This document shows positions 51,338 through 60,205 of a DNA stretch of 64,000 nucleotides, one piece after another. The number at the start of each line of letters is the position of its first letter. The stretch's first letter is position 1. Where the stretch lies: assembly GCA_947168365.1 (NCBI GenBank), contig CAMVLO010000001.1, positions 62,001 through 126,000 of the forward strand, written 5' to 3'. The notes beneath the pieces were generated by a model. That model made no database searches. It had not been told where the DNA came from and saw nothing but the letters and a program-made list of their open reading frames with translations. The translations under genes and the position numbers were made by a program. The DNA comes from UBA3824 sp017541145 (GTDB lineage: Bacteria; Bacteroidota; Bacteroidia; Bacteroidales; UBA3824).

Positions 51338-52834
51338 ATGGCACATATAATTAATGAGATTTCAAGAACATTCAACGAGTATCTTCTGATACCGGGTTTA
51401 ACCACCAGAGAATGTACCCCAAACAACGTTAATTTAAAGACCCCTCTCGTAAAATTCAAGAAAGGAGAGCAACCGTCAATAACATTGAACATCCCGTTTA
51501 CCTCTGCGATAATGCAGTCGGTATCAGATAGTAATATGGCTATCGCGCTGGCAAAAAACGGTGGTATCTCTTTTATCTTCGGTTCGCAGTCGATAGAGTC
51601 GCAGGCCGAGATGGTGAGAAAAGTAAAAAAATACAAAGCGGGTTTTGTAGTCAGCAACGCCAATCTTACTCCGGAAAATACCTTGGCGGATGTAATTGCA
51701 TTAAAACAAAAAACCGGCTATAGTACAATCGGTATTACTTCGGACGGCACTTCTAACGGAAAACTTCTTGGTTTGGTAACTTCCCGCGACTATCGTCCTA
51801 ACCGCGATGCTCACGACAAGAAAGTGAAAGATTTTATGACTCCTTTTGATAAACTTGTTGTAGCTCACTATCCTATAGATCTCAATCAGGCAAACGATAT
51901 TATTTGGACCAACAAAATCAACGCATTGCCGATTATCGACGACGATCAAAACCTCAAATTCTTTGTATTCCGCAAAGATTACGATTCTCATAAAATAAAT
52001 CCTCAAGAACTTTTAGACAAAGACAAATCGCTTCTCGTAGGAGCCGGAGTTAATACTCGCGACTATGCTGAGCGTATTCCAGCATTGGTGGAAGCCGGTG
52101 TGGATGTTATCTGTATGGATTCGTCTGACGGTTTTTCTGAGTGGCAAAAGGAAACAATAAAATGGGTTCGTGAAAAATACGGTGAAAAATTGAAAATCGG
52201 TGCAGGAAACGTTGTAGATGCCGAAGGTTTCAACTATTTGGCAGAATCCGGAGCTGATTTTGTAAAAGTAGGTATCGGTGGCGGTTCTATCTGTATCACC
52301 CGCGAACAAAAAGGTATCGGACGAGGACAGGCTACTGCACTTATTGATGTAGCAAGAGCCCGTGACGAATATTTCAAGAAAACCGGTGTTTATGTTCCAA
52401 TCTGTTCAGACGGCGGTTTGGTACAAGATTATCACATGGTTTTGGCTTTGGCAATGGGTGCAGACTTCCTTATGATGGGACGTTATTTTGCACGTTTTGA
52501 TGAGAGTCCTACAAAGAAAATTATGATCAACGGTTCTTACATGAAAGAATATTGGGGCGAAGGCTCTAACCGCGCTCGCAACTGGCAACGTTATGACATG
52601 GGTGGCGAGGCTACTATGAAATTTGAAGAAGGTGTTGATTCATACGTTCCATACGCCGGAGAACTCAAAGACAATCTTACAGTTACAATTGATAAGATAA
52701 AATCTACGATGTGTTCTTGCGGAGTAACAAGCATTGCAGATCTTCAGCAGAATGCAAAAATCACATTGGTATCATCTACTTCTATTGTGGAAGGCGGTGC
52801 TCATGATGTAGTTCTCAAAGAACAGAAACAATAA
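51338..52834 (+). CDS. guaB: IMP dehydrogenase, Tritrichomonas-like type
   Basis: The 498-residue enzyme has a TIM barrel and a central CBS pair (about 95-220). The catalytic loop is GIGGGSICITREQKGIGRGQ with the nucleophilic Cys; most bacterial IMPDHs read GPGSICTTR. Other blocks are TFNEYLLIPGL, NIPFTSAIMQSVSDS, SDGGLVQDYHMVLALAMGAD, MGRYFARFDESPTKK and the flap NGSYMKEYWGEGSNRARNW. These match the well-known Tritrichomonas foetus enzyme far better than E. coli GuaB. It converts IMP to XMP in GTP synthesis. Confidence 0.92.
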   Translation: MAHIINEISRTFNEYLLIPGLTTRECTPNNVNLKTPLVKFKKGEQPSITLNIPFTSAIMQSVSDSNMAIALAKNGGISFIFGSQSIESQAEMVRKVKKYKAGFVVSNANLTPENTLADVIALKQKTGYSTIGITSDGTSNGKLLGLVTSRDYRPNRDAHDKKVKDFMTPFDKLVVAHYPIDLNQANDIIWTNKINALPIIDDDQNLKFFVFRKDYDSHKINPQELLDKDKSLLVGAGVNTRDYAERIPALVEAGVDVICMDSSDGFSEWQKETIKWVREKYGEKLKIGAGNVVDAEGFNYLAESGADFVKVGIGGGSICITREQKGIGRGQATALIDVARARDEYFKKTGVYVPICSDGGLVQDYHMVLALAMGADFLMMGRYFARFDESPTKKIMINGSYMKEYWGEGSNRARNWQRYDMGGEATMKFEEGVDSYVPYAGELKDNLTVTIDKIKSTMCSCGVTSIADLQQNAKITLVSSTSIVEGGAHDVVLKEQKQ

Positions 52835-52857
52835 GACAAATTTTAATAAAAAAATAT

Positions 52858-52892
52858 AAGCGGCAGTATTCAAAAAAATATTGCCGCTTTTT
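52858..52892. terminator. bidirectional terminator
   Basis: AAGCGGCAGTATT faces AATATTGCCGCTT, with T runs on both strands; it separates convergent guaB and rarA. Confidence 0.75.
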
Positions 52893-52894
52893 CT

Positions 52895-54175
52895 TTATTC
52901 TGTTTTGTATTTTCCTTTCCACAATGTATTAATAGTTTCCCTTGCTTTGTTTTCAGAAGGGTTGTGCTGAGGTACGTAAAATGTTGTACCTTTGATATCA
53001 TCGGGCAAAAATTCTTGTTCTACAAAATGACCCGGATAATCGTGAGCGTATTTGTATTCAGCACCGTAGCCGAGTTGCTCCATGAGTTTTGTAGGTGCAT
53101 TTCTCAGATGCAAAGGTATCGGTAAATCTCCGGTTTGATTTGCAAATTTCATTGCATAATTTATAGCGTTGTATGCCGAATTGGATTTTGGCGAGTTGGC
53201 TAAATAAATTACGGTTTCTGCCAAAATTATTCTTGATTCCGGATATCCTATTGTGTTAACAGCTTGAAAACAAGCATTTGCCAACAGCATTGCATTCGGA
53301 TTGGCAAGTCCGATATCTTCCGATGCCGAAATCAACAATCTTCTTGCAATAAATTTCAGGTCTTCGCCGCCGTTCAGCATTCTTGCGAGGTAATAAATAG
53401 CAGCATTGGCATCGCTTCCTCGTATCGATTTTATGAAAGCCGAAATTATATCATAGTGCATGTCGCCTTTTTTGTCGTAAATCGCGGTATTTTTCTGAAG
53501 GCGTTTTGCAACATTTTCGTCATTTATTATTATCTCGTTGCTTGTATCGGCGTTTATTACAAGTTCCAAAATATTAAGAAGTTTTCGAGCATCGCCACCG
53601 CTTTGTCGGAACAGTGCCGTGGTTTCTTCCACCTTGATATTCATATCTTTCAGTACAATATCTTGGGTAAGAGCGCGGTTTAAAAGTTCTTCTAAATCAC
53701 TCTTTTCCAATGATTTTAGTACATAAACTTCGCAGCGTGACAGCAGCGGTGTGTTTACCTCAAACGACGGATTTTCGGTAGTAGCGCCAATCAATGTTAC
53801 GATACCTTGTTCCACAGCGCCGAGTAGCGAATCCTGTTGCGATTTGCTGAATCTGTGGATTTCGTCGATGAACAAAATTGGTGTCGGGCTGTTGAAAAAT
53901 GATTGTTTCTGAGCTTTTTCTATTACATCGCGAACGTCTTTTACACCGCTGGAAACGGCACTAAGACTGTACATCGCTCTGTTGCTGGATTTTGCGATTA
54001 TTTTGGCAAGTGTAGTTTTGCCCACGCCCGGAGGTCCCCAAAGTATGATACTCTGAATTCTGCCGGTTTCTATCATATTTCTCAGTACCGCACCTTCTCC
54101 AACAAGGTGTTTTTGTCCGATATAGTCGTCAAGATTTTTAGGCCTCATTCTCTCGGCCAATGGCATATTTGACAT
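52895..54175 (-). CDS. rarA: replication-associated recombination ATPase RarA
   Basis: The 426-residue AAA+ protein has the RarA/MgsA order: PLAERMRPKNLDDYIGQKHL, Walker A WGPPGVGKTTLAKII, Walker B LFIDEIHRFSKSQQDSLL, IGATTENPSFEVN (sensor 1), and the C-terminal MgsA tetramerisation domain with RIILAETVIYLANSPKSNS. It acts at stalled replication forks. The -7 box TACCTTTG lies 30 bp upstream. Confidence 0.93.
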   Translation of the reverse strand: MSNMPLAERMRPKNLDDYIGQKHLVGEGAVLRNMIETGRIQSIILWGPPGVGKTTLAKIIAKSSNRAMYSLSAVSSGVKDVRDVIEKAQKQSFFNSPTPILFIDEIHRFSKSQQDSLLGAVEQGIVTLIGATTENPSFEVNTPLLSRCEVYVLKSLEKSDLEELLNRALTQDIVLKDMNIKVEETTALFRQSGGDARKLLNILELVINADTSNEIIINDENVAKRLQKNTAIYDKKGDMHYDIISAFIKSIRGSDANAAIYYLARMLNGGEDLKFIARRLLISASEDIGLANPNAMLLANACFQAVNTIGYPESRIILAETVIYLANSPKSNSAYNAINYAMKFANQTGDLPIPLHLRNAPTKLMEQLGYGAEYKYAHDYPGHFVEQEFLPDDIKGTTFYVPQHNPSENKARETINTLWKGKYKTE

Positions 54176-54204
54176 ATTGCTTTTGTAATGAAAGTTAAAT
54201 TATG

Positions 54205-54212
54205 CAAAGGTA
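54205..54212 (-). promoter_or_regulatory. -7 box of rarA
   Basis: TACCTTTG on the minus strand, 29 bp before the rarA start; no clear -33 box. The HAD gene promoter lies back to back with it. Confidence 0.45.
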
Positions 54213-54220
54213 TTAATAAT

Positions 54221-54254
54221 TTTGCGGATTATTGATTATTTTGTTTTAACTTTG
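54221..54254 (+). promoter_or_regulatory. promoter of the HAD-tatAC operon
   Basis: TTTG (54221-54224), 22 bp and TAACTTTG (54247-54254), 26 bp before the HAD start. The spacing is a little longer than usual. Confidence 0.55.
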
Positions 54255-54280
54255 CAAAAATTAGCACTTAACAATTTTTT

Positions 54281-54943
54281 ATGAAGAAAATTTCAACCGT
54301 AATATTTGATATGGACGGCGTTCTGATAGATTCAGAGCCGTTTTGGCATACAGCTGAAAAAGAGATTTTTCTGCGGGAAGGTGTGAAAATCACGGAAGAG
54401 ATGTGTTTGGGAGTTCAGGGTTTGAAAGCCGAACATGTAATCGACAAATGGAAATCGATGTTCCCGCAATTGAGCAGAACTTCAGAGGATTACGCCGCAG
54501 AAATAGAATCTGAAGTCAAAAAAAATATACAGCAAAAAGGCGAGCCGATTCAAGGTGTGATTTTCGCTCTCGATTATCTGAAATCTCTTGGAATGAAAAC
54601 TGCTGTTGCCTCTTCCAGCAAATATCACTTGATAAATGCGGTGTTGGACAAATTGGAAATCCGTAAATATTTCGATACAATCCATTCGTCGGAAGATGAG
54701 GCAAACGGCAAACCGGAGCCGGATGTTTTTCTTGGAGCAATGCGCAAACTTGGTTCGGAGCCGGAGGATTGTGTAGTAATAGAGGATTCCGGCAACGGAG
54801 TTTTGGCGGGAAAACGTGCGGGCATGATTGTAGTGGCTGTTCCTCCAAAGGAGCAATTCAATCTGCCGTGTTACGATATTGCGGATTACAAAATTCAATC
54901 ACTAAACGACATCGAAAACGTATTCAATCAATTAAAAAATTAA
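54281..54943 (+). CDS. HAD-IA sugar-phosphate phosphatase (HxpB/PGM-like)
   Basis: The 220-residue HAD protein has motif I VIFDMDGVLIDSE, motif II VASSSKY, the Lys of motif III in NGKPEPDVFLGAM and motif IV VVIEDSGNGVLAGKRAG. The helical cap (about 20-95) fits the beta-phosphoglucomutase/hexitol-phosphatase branch. The substrate is unknown; small sugar phosphates are likely. It is the first gene before tatA, with 6 bp between. Confidence 0.82.
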   Translation: MKKISTVIFDMDGVLIDSEPFWHTAEKEIFLREGVKITEEMCLGVQGLKAEHVIDKWKSMFPQLSRTSEDYAAEIESEVKKNIQQKGEPIQGVIFALDYLKSLGMKTAVASSSKYHLINAVLDKLEIRKYFDTIHSSEDEANGKPEPDVFLGAMRKLGSEPEDCVVIEDSGNGVLAGKRAGMIVVAVPPKEQFNLPCYDIADYKIQSLNDIENVFNQLKN

Positions 54944-54949
54944 ATAATT

Positions 54950-55147
54950 ATGGTATTTCTTTTTATAGGAACACAGGAAATTATACTGATACTTTTGGTA
55001 ATTCTTGTACTTTTTGGCGCAAAAAAAATTCCGGAGCTTATGCGCGGATTGGGCAAAGGCGTAAAAGAATTCAAAGACGGTATGAACGGTATCGGTACTG
55101 AATCAGAAAAAAAAGATGAGGACAAAAAAGACGACACTCAGAAATGA
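54950..55147 (+). CDS. tatA: twin-arginine translocase subunit TatA
   Basis: The 65-residue protein has one membrane helix (IILILLVILVLFGAKKI), the FG(A)KKIPEL motif, an amphipathic helix (MRGLGKGVKEFKDGM) and a charged Lys/Asp tail. It oligomerises to form the Tat pore. Overlap with tatC (ATGA at 55144-55147) couples their translation. Confidence 0.88.
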   Translation: MVFLFIGTQEIILILLVILVLFGAKKIPELMRGLGKGVKEFKDGMNGIGTESEKKDEDKKDDTQK

Positions 55148-55992
55148 TGTCAGAAGAAAATAGCGGTACATTTTGGGATCATTTAGATGTATTCAGATTG
55201 TGTTTAATACGGTCGTTTGCCGTAGTTTTTGTATTTTCGGTGTTGGCATTCTGTTTCAAAGATATTGTTTTTGACGGAATCATACTTGCCCCTACGAAAG
55301 ATACTTTTCCTACATTTGGATTTTTTCGTTATATCGGCGAGAAATTCAGTATCGAGGATTTCAGTATGGAATTATCGCCAATTACGATAATTAATACAAA
55401 ACTTTCAGCACAACTGTTTGTGCATCTGAGTATTTCGTTTTACGTCGGATTTTTGGTATCAATTCCATATATCATCGGCGAAATCTGGTTTTTTGTAAGA
55501 CCGGCACTTTACAAGCACGAACGTAAACTTACAATTTCGGCATTGTTTTTTACAAGTTTGCTGTTTTATCTTGGCGTGCTTACATCTTATTACCTGATAT
55601 TCCCGATGTCAGTCAACTTTTTGGCGAACTATCATGTGTCCGACCAAGTTGCCAATATGGTGGATTTGGATAGTTATATTGATACATTGATATCGCTTTG
55701 TTTGTCGTTGGGAGCCGTGTTTGAACTTCCGGTTTTGGCGCATTTCTTTTCCCGAATCGGAATTCTCAGTTACGAATTTATGCGCAATCACCGTAAACAT
55801 TCGTTCGTTGTGATTTTGATACTTGCGGCAATCATTACGCCGAGTACAGATATTTTTACGATGTTGATTACAGCTTTGCCGGTTCAATTGGTGTACGAAC
55901 TCAGCGTTTGGGTTGTAAAACGTAATTGTAAAAATAAAAAAACGCAAACAACTGATTGCATTAATCGATTGTTTGCGTTTTTATTTTGTTAA
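55144..55992 (+). CDS. tatC: twin-arginine translocase subunit TatC
   Basis: The 282-residue protein has about six membrane helices and TatC blocks FWDHLDVFRLCLIRS (N-terminal signal-peptide binding region), SIPYIIGEIWFFVRPALYKHER, and the late helix VVILILAAIITPSTD. It recognises the twin-Arg signal. The last ~15 codons are also the 5' arm, loop and 3' arm of a terminator, an unusual overlap. No TatB-like gene is nearby, as in many TatA/TatC-only systems. Confidence 0.92.
   Translation: MMSEENSGTFWDHLDVFRLCLIRSFAVVFVFSVLAFCFKDIVFDGIILAPTKDTFPTFGFFRYIGEKFSIEDFSMELSPITIINTKLSAQLFVHLSISFYVGFLVSIPYIIGEIWFFVRPALYKHERKLTISALFFTSLLFYLGVLTSYYLIFPMSVNFLANYHVSDQVANMVDLDSYIDTLISLCLSLGAVFELPVLAHFFSRIGILSYEFMRNHRKHSFVVILILAAIITPSTDIFTMLITALPVQLVYELSVWVVKRNCKNKKTQTTDCINRLFAFLFC
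55938..55987. terminator. terminator embedded in the 3' end of tatC
   Basis: AAAAACGCAAACAA (55938-55951) and TTGTTTGCGTTTTT (55969-55982) form a perfect 14-bp stem inside the coding sequence, with T runs on both strands. It also serves the converging methyltransferase gene. Confidence 0.8.
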
Positions 55993-56011
55993 CTCAAATA
56001 ATATCAGTCGG

Positions 56012-57247
56012 TTACTTTACAAATTTGTTTTCGCATTGAGCATTCAGTATTCTCCAACTTTGGTCAATCGGATTTTCGATAAGTTTTTCCAAGTAATGAT
56101 ACTGAATACCAAAATGATTTTTCAAATCGTCAATTTGTTTTTGAATTTTTGACTTTTCATCTTCTGACGGTTCAGCACCTTTTTCGGCCGTGATAATCAA
56201 ATTCTTGGAAGTGTTGTCGTATTCCACAAATTCAAAAATCTTGGTTTTGTAACCGAATTTGTTGAGAATCAAAGCTCTGATAGTATCAGTAATAATTTCG
56301 GCTTCGCGTTCCAAGAGTATTCCGTATTTTAGTATCGGTTCCAATTATTGGGATTGTGAAATCTTGATTTGTTGTCTGATTTGCTTGTGACAGCACGGAG
56401 CTACAATAATCACCTTCGCATTGGATTTGATACCGCGCAAAAGTGCATCGTCGGTAGCCGTATCGCAGGCATGAAGCGCTACAAGCATGTCAAGATGTTC
56501 TGTTTGAAATTCGTTGATATTGCTTTGTACAAATTTCAAACCTCCGAAAGTAGCTTTCTTGGCAGTGTTGTTGCAAAAATTTACAAGATTTTCCTGAGTT
56601 TCCACACCAATCATGTCCACGTCCAATTCCTTTTTGTTGGTGAGAAAATCATAAGTAGCAAAAGTCAAATAACCCTTGCCGCATCCCATGTCCGCAATTT
56701 TTACCGGTTTACAGTCTTTTACATTATCAGTCAGAGAATCAATAATTTCGATAAATTTTTCTACCTGTTTGTATTTTGCGCTCATACTCGGAATTACCTC
56801 GCCTTTTTGGTCGGTGATACCGAGCGATTTTAGGTAAACACTGTTTTTTGCATCCAAAAGACGTTTTTTAGTTTCGTTGTGACTTCCGTCTGCTGCTTGA
56901 TGAAATGTCGGTTTTTGTTTGTATAATTTCGGAACTCGTTTGTTGTTGTATTTCAGTTCCCAGTCTTCGGCGGTGGTGTACAAAATATTGTCAAGAAAAT
57001 TGTTACCGATCATTGCCTGAAGCTGTTTTTCAGCCTCTTCTACCGAAAAATTTTTTGTAACATCATTTCTGTCGTATTTGTACACAAACTGTAAATTGGG
57101 TTTGTCTTGAATCTTTACGTACTTGATTATAATTTTGTTCATTTCCTGATTTTCAAGTACTCTTTTTGTTAGGATAAGTTTTACAAATGTTCCTTTGTAA
57201 ACCGAAGAACTTACTTTGTCTGTAAATTCTTTTATAACTTTGTCCAT
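56012..57247 (-). pseudogene. SAM-dependent methyltransferase split by an in-frame TAA
   Basis: From the ATG at 57247 the frame reads 300 residues with an N-terminal RNA-binding-like region. A class I methyltransferase core follows: KIADMGCGKGYLTFATYDFL (motif I), VDMIGVETQENLV and DMLVALHACDTATDDAL, then VAPCCHKQIRQQIK. A TAA at 56347-56345 interrupts it. The same frame then continues without a break for 110 residues (LEPILKYGILLEREAEIITD...), completing the family's usual ~410-residue length. That second part has no start codon (TTG), no gap and no ribosome-binding context. A nonsense mutation is the simplest reading; read-through or an error in sequence are alternatives. Family: Bacteroidota Methyltransf_32-like, substrate unknown. 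Confidence 0.75.
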
Positions 57248-57328
57248 GATTTTGATTTGGTTTTTAGGTATTAATTAAATTTTTTTTTCGATTGATTCTT
57301 GATTTAATAAAAAATCAAGCTTCATTGT

Positions 57329-58075
57329 TTATAACGTATTTGTTGGCTCTGAGGTTTCAAATTCTGCTCTGTACATCGTTTTGCCCTCGTAACGCATTTC
57401 AATCTGAGAGATATTTTCGTTTTGCTGTTTGTATATCTTTACTTCCTGATTGTACAATACCTCTGACAAGAAATTTACATCCATTCTTTTGATTTTTTTA
57501 CTTTTAAAAAAGTCAATATCAAAAAGATCAAACGTCATTTCCAAATATCTCATGCTGTAGAGATGCTTGTTGATATCGATATCAGAGTATTTTATTTTGT
57601 TGACTGATTGATATTTATCATCATCGAGCACAAAACGTAAGTGTTTGTATTTTTCAACAGAAATTTCGTCCTCAGAAGTCAAGTCAAATACATCGGGAAA
57701 TACTTCGTTTAGGAAAACAGGTCTTCTGGTTTTTGTGTTGATAATCAACCATTCCGACGATACATTTGCAATCTTTTCGCCGTTGCAGGTAATAAAGAAA
57801 TCTCTTTGACTGCTAATTTTTGTGCAGTTACTTATTTTTGTATGGATGTCTACAAAACTATTGATTGTCGGCAAATTGAAAACCTCAAAATGCAATCCGG
57901 ACATCACCCAAGTCATGTTGTTTTTTGCCAAAGTTTGCATCGAAATTCCGAGCTCTGTGGCGTGTAGCCCTGCTGTATCCAAAATATAGTTGCCAAGTTT
58001 CGGTAACGACAATTTGCCGGTATAATCAGAATCATTGTAATTGACTCTGTATTTTGAATCAAAAACTTTTGCCAT
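57329..58075 (-). CDS. acyl-ACP thioesterase
   Basis: The 248-residue protein has two hotdog folds. Block 1 is YRVNYNDSDYTGKLSLPKLGN and LGISMQTLAKNNMTWVMSGLHF; block 2 is NKIKYSDIDINKHLYSMRYLE, which carries the conserved Asn-His pair and active-site Glu region. It releases fatty acids from ACP. Single promoter upstream; it does not overlap the methyltransferase gene. The length and both motifs fit the bacterial family. Confidence 0.85.
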   Translation of the reverse strand: MAKVFDSKYRVNYNDSDYTGKLSLPKLGNYILDTAGLHATELGISMQTLAKNNMTWVMSGLHFEVFNLPTINSFVDIHTKISNCTKISSQRDFFITCNGEKIANVSSEWLIINTKTRRPVFLNEVFPDVFDLTSEDEISVEKYKHLRFVLDDDKYQSVNKIKYSDIDINKHLYSMRYLEMTFDLFDIDFFKSKKIKRMDVNFLSEVLYNQEVKIYKQQNENISQIEMRYEGKTMYRAEFETSEPTNTL

Positions 58076-58097
58076 TATTGTTTATAAATTTCGATTT

Positions 58098-58127
58098 CAA
58101 ATGTAAGTCAATTTTTTGATTTACCAA
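58098..58127 (-). promoter_or_regulatory. promoter of the thioesterase gene
   Basis: On the minus strand, TTG (58127-58125), 19 bp and TACATTTG (58105-58098), 22 bp before the start. From 58128 to 58349 the sequence is AT-rich and I see no further feature. Confidence 0.65.
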
Positions 58128-58349
58128 GATTTTTTTGTTCAAATTAATTTATTAATTTTATAAAAGCTTGATTGTCAGTGTTATTGCTGTATTTCTAATT
58201 TTAAATTTTTCACAAAATTGTAGAAATAATCATTTTCGGACTAAAATTTGATGTTATTTTAGGTAACTTTTTATAAATTGTAACAATTACAATAATAGTA
58301 AAGACCAAATAACCAATTATTTAAGTATAAACAATTAGAATAACTAAGA

Positions 58350-60122
58350 ATGCACAGTAAGATTTCATTTTTGTCTTTATTGATAATTTTGATGCTTTGG
58401 GTGTTACCACAAACGGGATTTTCAAAACCCAAACCGGATGCTGTACTTCAGAAAATGGAGGCAGAGTTTGAGAAAGCCAAAAGCAATAGAGACAAAGCAA
58501 CTCTCGGCATGAAACTCGCCAGGTATTGTTTGTCAAAAAATAATGACGCATGTGTTACTTATGCAAACAATGCTATCAAAGCGGCAAAAGCTGCAAGAAT
58601 GACCAAAACCCAGGCTGAATTGCAATCGGTGATTGGTAATTATTATTACAAAAACAAAAACTATAAAAGGGCTGTGTTGGCTTTTGAGGCTGAGTATGCT
58701 CTCAGAAAGAAAAATCAGCAGGCAAAACCAAGAGCTATAACATGTTACAACATCGGTTTTTGTTATTATAAACTCGGATTTCAGAAAAAAGCTATCAAGT
58801 ATTACGAAGAATCAATGGGTTTGGCAAAGAAATTGGGAGACAAACTGTTGATTGACCGTTTAACACGTTCTTTGTCTGATGTAAGTATCAAACAGCGTGA
58901 TTACAAATCGGCTTACGAATATCTCAACAAATATTTGAAAGCCGAAAATCAGCGTTTCAAAGAGGAATATGCTTTGCTTCAAGATTCCATGGAAACGCAA
59001 AGTATGGAAATTGTAGCAAAAGATTCTACAATTCAAGTTGTGGAAGAGCAAAAAAAGCAGCTTGAGATGTCAAAACAACTTCTCGAAGCTCAAAAAAGTG
59101 AGCTTGAAGCCATTCAGCAGGCTCAGAAACTTGAACTTGAAAAGCAAGCTCTTGAAAATCATAATCTTGAAGTCGAGAAAGAAAATGCTTCACTTTGGAG
59201 AAATATTTTGGCAATATCCGGAGGCAGCCTTATTTTGATTCTTGTTTTCGTGATTCGCAGTGTGATAATCAAGAAGAAAACCAACAAACGATTGCGCTCA
59301 CTTAACGAAGAAATCAAGGCTACAAACGAAGAACTTTCTCAGAAAAATCAGATAATTGAGCTTAAAAACAAGGATATAACCGACAGTTTGAACTATGCGG
59401 GAAAAATTCAGATGGCAATGCTTCGAGATTTTACAACGTATAGCAAACTTATGACCGATTACTTTATATTTTACGCTCCAAAAGACATCGTTTCCGGTGA
59501 TTTCTATTGGGCGCACAAAGTTGGAGATAAGTTTATTTTTACAGTCGGCGATTGTACCGGACACTCTGTACCGGGAGCATTTATGAGTATGCTTGGTATT
59601 GCGTTGCTCAATCAGATAGTAGCGCAACAGCATGAAACTCAAGCTTCTAAGATATTGGAACAGATGAGGGCTTTGGTAAAATCTTACCTTGGTCAAACCG
59701 GAATCAACGAAGAACCAAAAGACGGTATGGATATGTCGCTTTGTGTTTGGGACGTAAAAACCAACGAAGGTAACTATTCCGGAGCATACAATCCGCTTTG
59801 GCAAATAAGAAACGGAGAACTCAAAACATTTGAAGCCGTAAAAAATCCGGTTGGAATCCATACGAGAGAAGTTCCGTTTCAGGATTCGTTCTTTCAGATA
59901 GAAAAAGGAGACAAATATTATATGTTTTCCGACGGATATTGCGACCAATTCAGTGGTACACGTCACGAGAAATATAAAACCACCCGATTCAAAAAGATGT
60001 TGCTTGAAACGGCGGGACTTACTATGAATCAGCAAGGTGACATGATAACCAAGAACTATTGGGATTGGAAAGGCGATTTCGTACAAATTGATGATGTTTG
60101 CGTGTTGGGCGTGGAGATATAA
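58350..60122 (+). CDS. TPR-coiled coil-transmembrane-SpoIIE phosphatase (SiaA-like)
   Basis: The 590-residue protein has a signal peptide (1-26) and periplasmic TPR repeats (about 30-200). A coiled coil (about 205-275), a membrane helix (about 285-307, ILAISGGSLILILVFVIRS) and a cytoplasmic SpoIIE domain (about 335-590) follow. Metal-site blocks are VSGDFYWAHKVG, GDCTGHSVPGAFMS, DGMDMSLCVWD and FSDGYCDQFSG. It is the first gene of a SiaA-B-C-like operon and should dephosphorylate the SiaC-like protein at 60830 under periplasmic control. It is a close architectural relative of the protein at 26574. Confidence 0.87.
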   Translation: MHSKISFLSLLIILMLWVLPQTGFSKPKPDAVLQKMEAEFEKAKSNRDKATLGMKLARYCLSKNNDACVTYANNAIKAAKAARMTKTQAELQSVIGNYYYKNKNYKRAVLAFEAEYALRKKNQQAKPRAITCYNIGFCYYKLGFQKKAIKYYEESMGLAKKLGDKLLIDRLTRSLSDVSIKQRDYKSAYEYLNKYLKAENQRFKEEYALLQDSMETQSMEIVAKDSTIQVVEEQKKQLEMSKQLLEAQKSELEAIQQAQKLELEKQALENHNLEVEKENASLWRNILAISGGSLILILVFVIRSVIIKKKTNKRLRSLNEEIKATNEELSQKNQIIELKNKDITDSLNYAGKIQMAMLRDFTTYSKLMTDYFIFYAPKDIVSGDFYWAHKVGDKFIFTVGDCTGHSVPGAFMSMLGIALLNQIVAQQHETQASKILEQMRALVKSYLGQTGINEEPKDGMDMSLCVWDVKTNEGNYSGAYNPLWQIRNGELKTFEAVKNPVGIHTREVPFQDSFFQIEKGDKYYMFSDGYCDQFSGTRHEKYKTTRFKKMLLETAGLTMNQQGDMITKNYWDWKGDFVQIDDVCVLGVEI

Positions 60123-60150
60123 AATTTTTAAAAAAAATTACAAAAAATTG

Positions 60151-60181
60151 TTGTTTTTCAAAAATCTATCATTTATATTTG
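60151..60181 (+). promoter_or_regulatory. internal promoter before the SiaB-like gene
   Basis: TTG (60151-60153), 20 bp and TATATTTG (60174-60181), 24 bp before the ATG at 60206. It would let siaB and siaC be expressed apart from the phosphatase. Confidence 0.65.
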
Positions 60182-60205
60182 CACTAACAAAAAAACGCAT
60201 TCATT

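Noticed and set aside
56012..56344. A separate small gene after the methyltransferase
   Set aside because: It begins with TTG directly after the stop in the same frame, and the residues continue the methyltransferase domain.
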